Positions 1 through 6,913 of a stretch of 7,542 bases of DNA are shown one piece after another. Position 1 is the first letter of the stretch. Each line of letters opens with the position of its first letter. Position numbers and translations under genes: made by a program. Origin of the DNA: Sphingomonadales bacterium. Its GTDB lineage: Bacteria > Pseudomonadota > Alphaproteobacteria > Sphingomonadales > Sphingomonadaceae. The stretch spans positions 1 to 7,542 of the forward strand of contig JAFLDC010000122.1 in NCBI GenBank assembly GCA_017302775.1. Reading direction: 5' to 3'. The notes under the pieces were generated by a model. The model worked only from the letters and a program-made list of their open reading frames with translations, did no database searches and was not told the DNA's origin.

Positions 1-214
1 ATGAGTTCCCTCCAAGTACGGCTTGCAGCGTCCAGTCGTCCGTGATCTGGTACTGGGCAATCGGCCGAGACGTATTTAGCGCAATCCTGCTGTTGATTTT
101 GCGGAGATGCCTTAGCGTAGAGATCAGCGTCATGGCGGTCTGCTCCGCTCTCGCTCGATCAATCTGGCCGATATGACGCGACGCGTCGTCAAGGAACAGA
201 ACAGGTGTCGTCAT
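1..214 (-). CDS. Unidentified fifth operon gene (5' part only, runs off the left edge)
   Basis: The first 71 codons of a gene that continues past position 1. Translation begins at the ATG at 214-212, only 3 bp after the stop of the ATPase gene, so it is almost certainly in the same operon and translationally coupled. No good Shine-Dalgarno is visible. The protein opens MTTPVLFLDDASRHIG. A helical, Arg/Ala-rich stretch follows (about residues 16-41) and then a segment with LNTSRPIAQYQITDD around residues 47-60. There is no signal peptide, membrane segment or known nuclease motif in the visible part. I do not recognise the family. The short acidic LFLDD start is followed by an amphipathic helix, and the position directly after a DUF3696-type ATPase suggests a dedicated partner or effector of that ATPase. 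That role is inference from position only. The open frame, tight spacing and absence of stops make it a real gene with good confidence. Confidence 0.72.
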   Translation of the reverse strand, partial: MTTPVLFLDDASRHIGQIDRARAEQTAMTLISTLRHLRKINSRIALNTSRPIAQYQITDDWTLQAVLGGNS

Positions 215-217
215 CGC

Positions 218-1354
218 TCAGGTGTCGAGCAGTTCATCCAGCGCCTTGCTCCACTCATCGAAGAAGCCATCGGGCCAGTCGCTGAAACGGCCGTTCGCAT
301 GCAGGATCGGCGAGGTGATCGACGACTCGCCGCTCTCGATATCGCGGGAGAAGAAGTGCACAGCAACGCTTTCGTTCGGAATCTCTGCGCGTTTCGCCGC
401 CACCCGGATGCCGTTGAGCACGTGATCGCTATGTGTCTCGACGATGATCTGCACGCCGTCTGCAGCGCAGCGCGCGAGGAGTCGCCCAAGCGCCGACTGG
501 CCGCGCGGATGAAGGTGCGCTTCAGGGTTCTCCAACAGCAGCAGCCCGCCCTTCGGTGCGGACAGACAGGCCACGATGATCGGCAAGCAGTATGTCAGTC
601 CGAATCCGACGTTGGAGGGCCGATGCTCGCGGCTACCTGAATCGACAGACGTCCCGGTGTACGAAAACCTGAGCGAGGCAGCGTCCGCAAGCTCGACGGC
701 CACTGCTCTGGGTCTTACTCCCGGGCTGAGATGCTGCAGCCAACCTGAGGTTTGGTCCAGCAGGCTCTCGGTTGGAGCGACCTGAGTCAGCAGTTCAGGT
801 GACAGCGTAGGATGGTCGCGCGGAAAAAGTCGCCCAGGCGAAACCTTTGTGCTTTCATGCTGGAGCAAGAAGTCGACGGTGTATTCGCCGCCGCATCCAA
901 GCCAGCCTGCGGCCCGCTCCGGTGTGCTGGCCTGCTGGTACTGGACTGCCGGCGTGATCCGGTCTGCCTGAATGAATTGGAAGCCGTTGTTCAGTGCGCC
1001 GGCTACGTCTTCAATATCGCCATCGTGACGAAGCTCAAGCGTGTCGGCTCCTGTTGCCGCCAACGCAAGCAGTTTCGTCTGGCCCTGGGGAGTCTGGATG
1101 GTGAAGCCGATCTCGTCGTCTGTAGCATTCTCGAACCGTACGTCTTCGCTTCGCCCGAGACGTACGAGCGTTCCGCGCAAGATAAGCTCCTGAGTTCCTC
1201 CATCGATGCGTAGGCTCTGTTTCAGCAGTGCAATTGCTTGCAGGACACTGCTTTTTCCCGAGCCATTCAGCCCCGTTAAAACTGTCAGCGGGGCAAGGCT
1301 GACGGGAAGGTCGCGCGCAGACTTGAAATTGTGAAGCTCAATCCGTTCAAGCAT
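218..1354 (-). CDS. AAA/ABC-type ATPase with DUF3696-like C-terminus
   Basis: A 378-aa cytosolic P-loop ATPase of the SMC/RecF-like (OLD/ABC-like) class common in defence operons. It opens MLERIELHNFKS, the usual N-terminal strand. The Walker A GLNGSGKSS is at residues 28-36. An ABC-signature-like SNVGFGL lies near 247-253. The Walker B LLLLENPEAHLHP is at 271-283, with E275 the likely catalytic acid. The H-switch IIVETHSDH is at 303-311. The C-terminal RFSDWPDGFFDEW (356-368) is the hallmark of the DUF3696 group. No TOPRIM or other nuclease domain is fused, so any effector activity must come from a partner. The frame is open upstream to 1390, but I chose the ATG at 1354. GGAGG sits 6 nt before it, and the protein then starts at the conserved strand. 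This start overlaps the end of the preceding DUF262 gene by 8 nt (ATGCTTGA), indicating coupled translation. The ATPase probably powers or gates target sensing for its neighbours (inference). Confidence 0.93.
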   Translation of the reverse strand: MLERIELHNFKSARDLPVSLAPLTVLTGLNGSGKSSVLQAIALLKQSLRIDGGTQELILRGTLVRLGRSEDVRFENATDDEIGFTIQTPQGQTKLLALAATGADTLELRHDGDIEDVAGALNNGFQFIQADRITPAVQYQQASTPERAAGWLGCGGEYTVDFLLQHESTKVSPGRLFPRDHPTLSPELLTQVAPTESLLDQTSGWLQHLSPGVRPRAVAVELADAASLRFSYTGTSVDSGSREHRPSNVGFGLTYCLPIIVACLSAPKGGLLLLENPEAHLHPRGQSALGRLLARCAADGVQIIVETHSDHVLNGIRVAAKRAEIPNESVAVHFFSRDIESGESSITSPILHANGRFSDWPDGFFDEWSKALDELLDT

Positions 1355-3128
1355 GGATCGCCTCCTCGACGACTCTGTTAAGAGCCGCAATGCGTGCGTT
1401 GGACGATTCGGCGGCTCCAGTCCCGTAAAGCAATGACTGAATCAATTCTTTGTTTTCGGCCAGCGCAGTGACAAATAGCTGTTCGACCTTGAACTTCTGC
1501 GCGGTAGCGAGCGCAAGCGTCTCGGCGTCCAGAGAGCCAAAGACGATCAGTTCTGCTTCGAACAGGCCGCGGTTGATGGGCTTTCTCTGCTGCGCGCCGG
1601 CGCTTTTCCGAAAGGCATGTTTCCCGCGAACTTGGCATGTGGCATCGATGGCATGATGAAACGCCTCGCCCGCCTGCTTCCATTTGTCCGCGCTCCAGCG
1701 GCTGAGCGTCTGTTCGACCGTGGCATTCAGAAACTCGTCGAGGGTCTGATTTCCAGGCCGGCGATAGGGCTCTCCGAGCTGCCAGAGAGCAATGAAGCGA
1801 AGCACAAGCTCCATGTCCTGCTGCCGGGATTTCTGCACTTTGCCATCTGTGGCCTTGATGAACTGATCACTTTCCGCAAGCCGCCGCAGCTCATTGCGCC
1901 ACTCGCCAGGAAAGATTGCATTGCGGATCTCCTGTGCGTTCAACGGCATCCCGCCCTGGTTCAGTCGGGCAAAAACATTGAACTTGACGGCCGATGGCGT
2001 GTTAGCGCGGATGATGTTTGCGGTGATCTCGAGCTCGGAGATGCGGCGCTGAAACTTCCGGTCGAGGTCGAGATAGGTTTTGCCTTCAAGCTCCTTCAAA
2101 TATTGCAGGCCTTTCAGCCGCAGCGGGGCGAGGTTTGCTCCGGTGGATGAATTGAGCAGCGCGGCATTCTTGAAGTGGAATACCGCACACAGACGCTGAA
2201 GGCCATCCACCACGGCATAGCCCCCGTCCAGGTCTTCACTGAAATAGAACGAGGGTAGGGGAATCTTAAGAAGGATCGACTCGATTAGCCTTGCCTTCCT
2301 TTTTACGTCCCAGACGTTCGCCTGTCGCTGAAAGTCGGGCGTCAGATCAAGTTCGTCATTGTCCAGACGGCCTTCGAGAGAACTGATCGTCATCGGCTTG
2401 GCAATGATGTCAATCTTCGTCGGGTCAAATGGCACCTCGATGTTCGTGCCGGGGTCGCGGCTCTCATCTGGTTCGAGGCCGTCTTCGTCCTCTTCGCGTA
2501 GGCTCCTGCTCGCCTGAGAAGGAGCTGCCCCATCTGAAACTTCGGAGTCGTCGGCCTCCAAGAGTACATCCCTCTTGGGCTCCGCCGAAAAGCGGCCATC
2601 GTCGAACACGTGCTGCAAATCGGGATAAGCTGACAGAGTCGCGGACTCCAGTCCAGGTGTGATGCTCTCCAAAGCGCCGAATAGGGCGGTCAGGCTCTGC
2701 CTCGGTTCCGAAGGTTCGATCCGCTGCACGACCTGGCTGCTGTAGTTGTTGACCCCAAGCACGGGCATTGCAGCAATTTCCGAGTAACGAACGCTTTCGG
2801 TAGCGATGTCCATCTTTGTCACTGATTTCGGCAGCACAACGCCGATCAAAACGCGGACGGTCTTGGCGGCCCCATATCCGCCTTCTCCGCTGACCCCTTC
2901 AATCCGTCCGAGAGCGCGTATCCCTTGCACCCAAGGCGTCTTACCACCCTTGTTGTTGTTGGTTCCGAGCCAGATGATGGCAAGATCGCCATGTGCCACG
3001 CCCTTGGGAACTTGCTTGCATTTGACGTCGATGATGAAAGAGTCGGAAGAATAGGCGTCGTACGCATCGATTCTCCTGATCTCGCTCTCGCTATCGGCGC
3101 CGAGACGGATGATGAAGTAGCCAGTCAC
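1347..3128 (-). CDS. PUA/EVE-like domain fused to DUF262 (ParB/Srx-fold) protein, GmrS-like
   Basis: A 593-aa cytosolic protein in two parts. Residues 1-150 form a beta-rich module (GYFIIRLG start, GDLAIIWLG at 47-55, VQGIRALGRIEGV at 67-79). It resembles the PUA/EVE superfamily of modified-base readers; this call is by fold pattern and less certain. A low-complexity acidic linker (about 184-230) follows. The DUF262 domain covers about 240-410. It has PDFQRQANVWD (264-274), the nucleotide-site-like motif VVDGLQRL (306-313, a DGLQR variant of the usual DGQQR), and RLNQGGMPLNAQEIRNAIF (388-406), a strongly conserved DUF262 block. The C-terminal region (about 430-593) is helical. I see no DUF1524 HNH nuclease, which GmrSD- and SspE-type proteins normally carry or pair with. 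The GTG start at 3128 is the only usable one, because an in-frame TAA lies four codons upstream. No Shine-Dalgarno is visible, so re-initiation after the methyltransferase stop is likely. The probable role is to sense DNA modification and trigger or perform restriction together with the ATPase (inference). Confidence 0.9.
   Translation of the reverse strand: MTGYFIIRLGADSESEIRRIDAYDAYSSDSFIIDVKCKQVPKGVAHGDLAIIWLGTNNNKGGKTPWVQGIRALGRIEGVSGEGGYGAAKTVRVLIGVVLPKSVTKMDIATESVRYSEIAAMPVLGVNNYSSQVVQRIEPSEPRQSLTALFGALESITPGLESATLSAYPDLQHVFDDGRFSAEPKRDVLLEADDSEVSDGAAPSQASRSLREEDEDGLEPDESRDPGTNIEVPFDPTKIDIIAKPMTISSLEGRLDNDELDLTPDFQRQANVWDVKRKARLIESILLKIPLPSFYFSEDLDGGYAVVDGLQRLCAVFHFKNAALLNSSTGANLAPLRLKGLQYLKELEGKTYLDLDRKFQRRISELEITANIIRANTPSAVKFNVFARLNQGGMPLNAQEIRNAIFPGEWRNELRRLAESDQFIKATDGKVQKSRQQDMELVLRFIALWQLGEPYRRPGNQTLDEFLNATVEQTLSRWSADKWKQAGEAFHHAIDATCQVRGKHAFRKSAGAQQRKPINRGLFEAELIVFGSLDAETLALATAQKFKVEQLFVTALAENKELIQSLLYGTGAAESSNARIAALNRVVEEAIHA
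1361..1365 (-). promoter_or_regulatory. Ribosome binding site for the ATPase gene
   Basis: GGAGG on the minus strand, six bases before the ATG at 1354 and inside the last codons of the DUF262 gene. It decides the ATPase start in favour of 1354 over the in-frame upstream start at 1390. Confidence 0.8.
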
Positions 3129-3140
3129 GATCTGATGAGT

Positions 3141-4511
3141 TTATAGAGCCACGAGCTCTCGAACGTTTTCCTGCGTTTCCATGGGTTCCTCGGTTCGCGT
3201 CGCGGTGGGGTTGGCGATCTTCCTCAGCGCAGCATCGAGCGGCGGAAAAAGATGACGGCCCAGCTTGTCGACTCTGCGCAGAATTCCTTGCGCAGCGTTC
3301 GCACTCAGGAAATAGCGTTCATGCACCTTTGTTCTCTCGATCACATTGATTAGCTGCGAGGCCACTGGGGTGCAAGGACTGGAAGAAACCGCCACGGTAA
3401 CTACGCAGTCCCTGTACGCGATTCCGCCTGATTGCCACTTCGGCTCCTTGGCATCGGCAAGCAACGGCTGTACTTCGGACTTGATCGAGAGATGCGTTTC
3501 GGACAGTTGCTGAAGTCGCGTCCCGACAGCAGACTTTCTCGTGCCGCCTGCTCTGCTCTCAGACGTCTGCAATACGTTCAAAATGCGGCCAGCTACCCAT
3601 TGCACCACTTGGACGCAGACTGCATTGCCAATCGCGTGATACCTGTTGGTCTCAATGCCACGAATAGGAACCACATAGTCTTTGTCGGGCAAGGTCCAGT
3701 TTTCCGGCAGTCCCTGCAACCGCTCGCACTCCAGCGGCGTCAGTCTGCGTACCGCATCCGGATATGTCACATACGATCTTGCCCAGTCCAACCCTGTATG
3801 CCGCCCCGATGTGGCGGAAATGCAGAACGAGACCTGCGGCACGGAGAGCCCAGACTCCGGGCATTTCGACTCGGCCATGAAGCCTCGCCGCTCGTTCTTC
3901 GGCTTCATTGCAATTTGATTTTCGAATAGCGCCTTGACGGCATTCTCAGGAGAGCCGAGCCACGCGCATATGAAAACTCTGGGTCGCGACTGCGGAGCCC
4001 CGAAGTAGCGCGCATTGAGCACTCTCCACGCCACCCCATAGCCAAGCTTGGTCAGTGAGGAGATGAGCGCATTGAAGTCTGCGCCTTTATGGGAGTTCAG
4101 CAGGCCCGCGACATTTTCCAGCAGAACGACTGGCGGCTTGTGGATAGCCAGAAGATCAAGGAATGTGTAGAAGAGACCGGACTGAGACCCTTTCAAACCA
4201 CTGCGCTTGCCATGCGGCGTGCGGGCCAAGGATAGGTCTTGGCACGGAAAGCCGGCAGTCCAGACATCCGCTGCTGGAATTTCTTTGGCATCAAGTTGTT
4301 GAATGTCGCCGGCACTGGCGACGGCCGGCCAGTTCCGCTTCAGGACGCTTCGGCAGAAATCATCCTTTTCGCAATGGAAGCTCAGCTCAAACCCATGCGT
4401 TTCAAACGCAAGGTCGAAGCCCCCAATCCCCGCGAAGAAAGAGTTCACCCGCCGCGCATCATTGGTGGTGCTTGGTTGCGCGCTAGTCTTTCCCATCGTT
4501 TCGCCTTCCAT
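3141..4511 (-). CDS. C5-cytosine DNA methyltransferase (Dcm-like) with C-terminal extension
   Basis: A 456-aa S-adenosylmethionine-dependent enzyme that methylates carbon 5 of cytosine in a specific DNA site. The family motifs appear in order. Motif I is FFAGIGGFDLAF (25-36). Motif IV is GFPCQDLSLA (87-96), with the catalytic cysteine at C90. Motif VI is ENVAGLL (132-138). Motif VIII is QSRPRVF (174-180). Motif IX is RRLTPLECERLQGLPENWT (255-273). Motif X is YHAIGNAVCVQV (291-302). The target-recognition part between VIII and IX is short, about 75 residues, so specificity cannot be read from it. Residues 310-456 are an extension beyond the usual core. The block from YFLSANAAQGILRR to LDAALR (400-430) resembles the tail of phage/prophage-type cytosine methyltransferases. 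I chose the ATG at 4511, which has AGGA at 4518-4521 six nt upstream; a second start at 4496 is possible. It lies 38 bp after the regulator and 12 bp before the DUF262 gene. It probably protects host DNA from the system encoded downstream. Confidence 0.95.
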   Translation of the reverse strand: MEGETMGKTSAQPSTTNDARRVNSFFAGIGGFDLAFETHGFELSFHCEKDDFCRSVLKRNWPAVASAGDIQQLDAKEIPAADVWTAGFPCQDLSLARTPHGKRSGLKGSQSGLFYTFLDLLAIHKPPVVLLENVAGLLNSHKGADFNALISSLTKLGYGVAWRVLNARYFGAPQSRPRVFICAWLGSPENAVKALFENQIAMKPKNERRGFMAESKCPESGLSVPQVSFCISATSGRHTGLDWARSYVTYPDAVRRLTPLECERLQGLPENWTLPDKDYVVPIRGIETNRYHAIGNAVCVQVVQWVAGRILNVLQTSESRAGGTRKSAVGTRLQQLSETHLSIKSEVQPLLADAKEPKWQSGGIAYRDCVVTVAVSSSPCTPVASQLINVIERTKVHERYFLSANAAQGILRRVDKLGRHLFPPLDAALRKIANPTATRTEEPMETQENVRELVAL

Positions 4512-4549
4512 ATCAATTCCTGTCTGCCGTGCCGCCGAGGCTTCGAGCT

Positions 4550-4840
4550 TCAGGTTTCCAGTTCCAGTTGCTCCTGCTTGTCGCCGCCGAATCGCCCCGG
4601 CTTGCCTCTGCCGCGTGGCTTCTTGCGACTGGCGCTGACTCTCCCAATGGCTGGCTGAAAGTCGATGCCATGCACATTCATCTCTGCGAGCAGTACAGCG
4701 ATGAAGGCCAGATGACGAGACACTTCACCGGCGCTGGCATAGTTCGACACCGAATTCGGGTTCATGCCGATCAGCTCCGCAAAGGCCCGGACGCTCAGTC
4801 CAGCCTTGCCCAGTTCAGCCAAAAAATCGTCATACGTCAT
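4550..4840 (-). CDS. Small HTH transcriptional regulator, likely operon controller
   Basis: A 96-aa cytosolic DNA-binding protein, first gene of the operon. Residues 1-37 (MTYDDFLAELGKAGLSVRAF, then AELIGMNPNSVSNYA) form a helix-turn-helix of the lambda-repressor/XRE type: SVRAFAELIGM is the first helix and turn, PNSVSNY the recognition helix. A helical stretch (about 41-56, HLAFIAVLLAEM) could serve dimerisation. The tail from 67 is basic and low-complexity (SRKKPRGRGKPGRFGG), then acidic at the end. The frame is open back to 5122, but I chose the ATG at 4840. The HTH begins there, and the upstream translation is Arg-rich with no domain, runs through promoter-like DNA and offers no closer start. 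No clear Shine-Dalgarno is visible. Small HTH proteins ahead of restriction-modification genes usually control expression of the operon, often by binding their own promoter. A short inverted repeat upstream (4888-4901) is a candidate site (inference). Confidence 0.85.
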   Translation of the reverse strand: MTYDDFLAELGKAGLSVRAFAELIGMNPNSVSNYASAGEVSRHLAFIAVLLAEMNVHGIDFQPAIGRVSASRKKPRGRGKPGRFGGDKQEQLELET

Positions 4841-4872
4841 CGGTTTGGACCAGCATGAGCAAATTGCACAGG

Positions 4873-4901
4873 ATTCTATGATGAAATCACATAAAAATGT
4901 G
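4873..4901 (-). promoter_or_regulatory. Candidate operon promoter with operator-like inverted repeat
   Basis: This lies in the most A+T-rich stretch of the window, just upstream of the HTH gene. On the minus strand TAGAAT (4873-4878) matches five of six positions of a -10 box. At the expected distance there is no recognisable -35 box. That place is instead occupied by a perfect inverted repeat, CACAT-AAAA-ATGTG (4888-4901). A weak -35 overlapped by a short palindrome is what one expects of a promoter controlled by the operon's own HTH protein, whether as activator or repressor. Assignment is by inspection only. The implied 5' leader is about 25 nt. Confidence 0.45.
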
Positions 4902-5059
4902 TGGATTCCGTGCGACGCTTGCACCGCTGCGAGCCGGTTGGACCGCCTCGATGGCCTGTGTAGCCGTTCAGGTAGGCGGGTTGCTACCGATCGAGCGCGA
5001 CTTGTTATTCCGCGCCGAAAAGCGGTTGAGCAGTTGGCGTGTGATGCGCGGCTGACCAG

Positions 5060-5104
5060 GCGGATCGTCATTTGATCCGCGTGGAGGCGTCGCGGGATGC
5101 CTCC
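5060..5104 (-). terminator. Two tandem hairpins at the 3' end of the CoiA-like gene
   Basis: Two adjacent inverted repeats lie 28 bp past the stop of the CoiA-like gene. The first has arms GGAGGC (5083-5088) and GCCTCC (5099-5104), extendable by a T-A and a G-T pair. The second has perfect 7-base arms GCGGATC (5060-5066) and GATCCGC (5074-5080). Neither is followed by a clear T-run on either strand, so these are not textbook intrinsic terminators. They could end or stabilise the 3' end of the CoiA-like transcript and insulate the defence operon, or mark an old insertion boundary. Confidence 0.4.
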
Positions 5105-5131
5105 TTCTGGACTTGAGCTCATTCGGCGAGG

Positions 5132-6910
5132 CTACTGCGATTGCTTGCTCAAGCCATAGCCCTTGGCAAGGCGCGGTGCCAGCGCGGGAAAAAGCACACC
5201 GAGCACGGCGTCGTAGCGCGCAGGCCGCAGGTGGGTCTCATCGCCGGTTGCCACCTTGTCGATGATGCCTTGCCGCCAGTTGGCGTAGCGCTTTCTCTGT
5301 TCTTGGGTGAACTTGGCGTCCAGTTCGTAGGCTTTGACGGCCATGGGGTACAACGTGTGCCATTGCTGGTAGTCGGGGCCGCTTTGCATGATGGCATTGA
5401 GCACCTGGTACCCGGTATCGAACGCATAGCCGATCCCCCGGTTATGCTGGATCGACAACAACCTTGAAATGATGCCCGCCACGCCGACCATGTCCGAGTC
5501 GGCAGCACCTGGGTAGCCATGCGCGGCAAGAGCCTCTGCCGCTTCCATGAGCTGCAGCCAGGGCTTGCTGTCTTTGTCCAGCAGCACAGGCTTTGGCCCC
5601 TCTCCCTTGTGTGCTCGTCTGGCCTTTTCGATGCGGGTGTTGGTCTCATAAAACTCTGTAGTGGCGGACAGATAGGTGGACGCCCACTCCGAAGCTGGAG
5701 TGGCGAGAAACCGGGGACGCCGCAGCTCCGCCAAGCGCTCCTGAAAGCGGAGTACGGCTGGATGCTGGCCTAACTCCGACTCGATGAGCCGGCGATGGAG
5801 TCGCCAGATCGGGTGGTGAACCCAGCGTTTGCCGATGATTTCGTTCACCACCAGGTTGCGCAGGCCTTCCCGAGTCACCCGACCACCCAGAGAGCCTATG
5901 TCGATTTCCAGCGTGGGCAGGTCGAGCTCCTGGATGCGACGTAGCTTCACCTGGTCAATGCCATGGGTCACTGTGACTTCGACCAGCAAGGTCTGGGGCC
6001 AGCGTCGGCTGCTGTAGGTATCCTCGATCAGTTCCTCGAAGTCGCCATCCAGCCGGATTTCGGTTCCTCCGTAGATATAGGGCTGAGGCTCGCTGAGGGT
6101 ACAAATGACGTCAGGAACGATGCTGCCCTGGCGCTGCTCCAACTGCACCTTTGCCAGTGATAGCGTTGTGGAAGCAGTCAGCCACAGAATGCGCAGCGTG
6201 CTGTCCTCCCATACGTCACTGAATTCGTCCGAGGTGGAGCGGATCACTTCGACTTCCAGCCCTGGCGTCGCAATCTGCGATGCCTGCTCCAGGATGGCCT
6301 TGACTTCGCTATGCAATAGCGTTTCCCGGCGCCATTGCTGAGCCACGGAGGGATCAAGGTTCGAGGGAACGTATTGGCGGAACAGTGCTTCGTCGGCATC
6401 CCCCCAGACATCCATTGCATCGTGCGCGGCCTGGCGGGCCTGTGCATGCGCAGTTGTCTGCAATGCCTGGTCATTCCAATGTGCACACCAGCAGATGTCT
6501 GGGAGCAGGCGCAGCCGCGCACGGATCTCCTCTGGAGACATCATCGCAATGCTGGGGTCAGAAAGGGACAGCGTGACGATGGCCCTTCCAAGGCCATCGC
6601 TGCCGGCGTCGCGCTGTCCGGTGAGATCGACCAGAAGCTCACGGCCGTCATCCAGCGTCAACAGCGCCGTGGCATGGTCATGGAATACCGCGCCACTGAT
6701 CGAGATACGCTCCTCAGGCATTTCCGCCCAGCCCTCATAGCCTTCGCCGCTGAAGCCGGTGGCGTTGGCTGACATACGGCGCCTGGGCAGGTCAATGAAG
6801 CCCCGTTCTTGCAGGTGCCGAATCGCAGCCAGCCGGGCCGCAATGAGGGTGCAATCATCCTTCTGGGCGCCCTTGGGGTGGCGGAAATGTGCCGTGGGAT
6901 TTCTACGCAA
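5132..6910 (-). CDS. C-terminal fragment of the CoiA-like gene (about 592 aa)
   Basis: The piece after the TAG, containing the whole nuclease-like core. The first possible start is the TTG at 6910, only one codon past the stop, so translation would depend on re-initiation or readthrough. The first ATG in frame is codon 46 of this fragment (6775). Automatic annotation would probably call this a stand-alone CDS. The HFRH motif 7 residues in, cut off from its cysteine partners, argues that it is the remainder of a longer protein. The candidate active-site residues E202, D267, E311 and K322 (fragment numbering) are all present, so the fragment could still be catalytically competent if made. Confidence 0.65.
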   Translation of the reverse strand: MRRNPTAHFRHPKGAQKDDCTLIAARLAAIRHLQERGFIDLPRRRMSANATGFSGEGYEGWAEMPEERISISGAVFHDHATALLTLDDGRELLVDLTGQRDAGSDGLGRAIVTLSLSDPSIAMMSPEEIRARLRLLPDICWCAHWNDQALQTTAHAQARQAAHDAMDVWGDADEALFRQYVPSNLDPSVAQQWRRETLLHSEVKAILEQASQIATPGLEVEVIRSTSDEFSDVWEDSTLRILWLTASTTLSLAKVQLEQRQGSIVPDVICTLSEPQPYIYGGTEIRLDGDFEELIEDTYSSRRWPQTLLVEVTVTHGIDQVKLRRIQELDLPTLEIDIGSLGGRVTREGLRNLVVNEIIGKRWVHHPIWRLHRRLIESELGQHPAVLRFQERLAELRRPRFLATPASEWASTYLSATTEFYETNTRIEKARRAHKGEGPKPVLLDKDSKPWLQLMEAAEALAAHGYPGAADSDMVGVAGIISRLLSIQHNRGIGYAFDTGYQVLNAIMQSGPDYQQWHTLYPMAVKAYELDAKFTQEQRKRYANWRQGIIDKVATGDETHLRPARYDAVLGVLFPALAPRLAKGYGLSKQSQ

Positions 6911-6913
6911 CGG

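Noticed and set aside
173..640. A 155-aa plus-strand frame opposite the ATPase gene
   Set aside because: It covers the complement of the ATPase Walker B and H-switch region and reads as Arg/Ala-rich sequence without domains.
1355..1390. Start of the ATPase gene at 1390
   Set aside because: The ATG at 1354 has GGAGG six nt upstream and begins at the conserved first strand; the longer version adds 12 residues with no family support.
1617..2150. A 177-aa plus-strand frame opposite the DUF262 gene
   Set aside because: It is an antisense shadow of the DUF262 domain; the opposite strand carries conserved motifs and this one does not.
3432..3929. A 165-aa plus-strand frame opposite the methyltransferase
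   Set aside because: It lies opposite motifs VI to X of a clear methyltransferase and its translation shows no protein family features.
4841..5122. An N-terminal extension of the HTH gene to 5122, giving a 190-aa protein
   Set aside because: The extra 94 residues are Arg/Ser-rich with no domain, run through promoter-like DNA, and the HTH begins right at the ATG at 4840.
6335..6772. A 145-aa plus-strand frame opposite the CoiA-like gene
   Set aside because: The minus-strand frame is continuous and family-like here, and this one has no ribosome site or recognisable motif.
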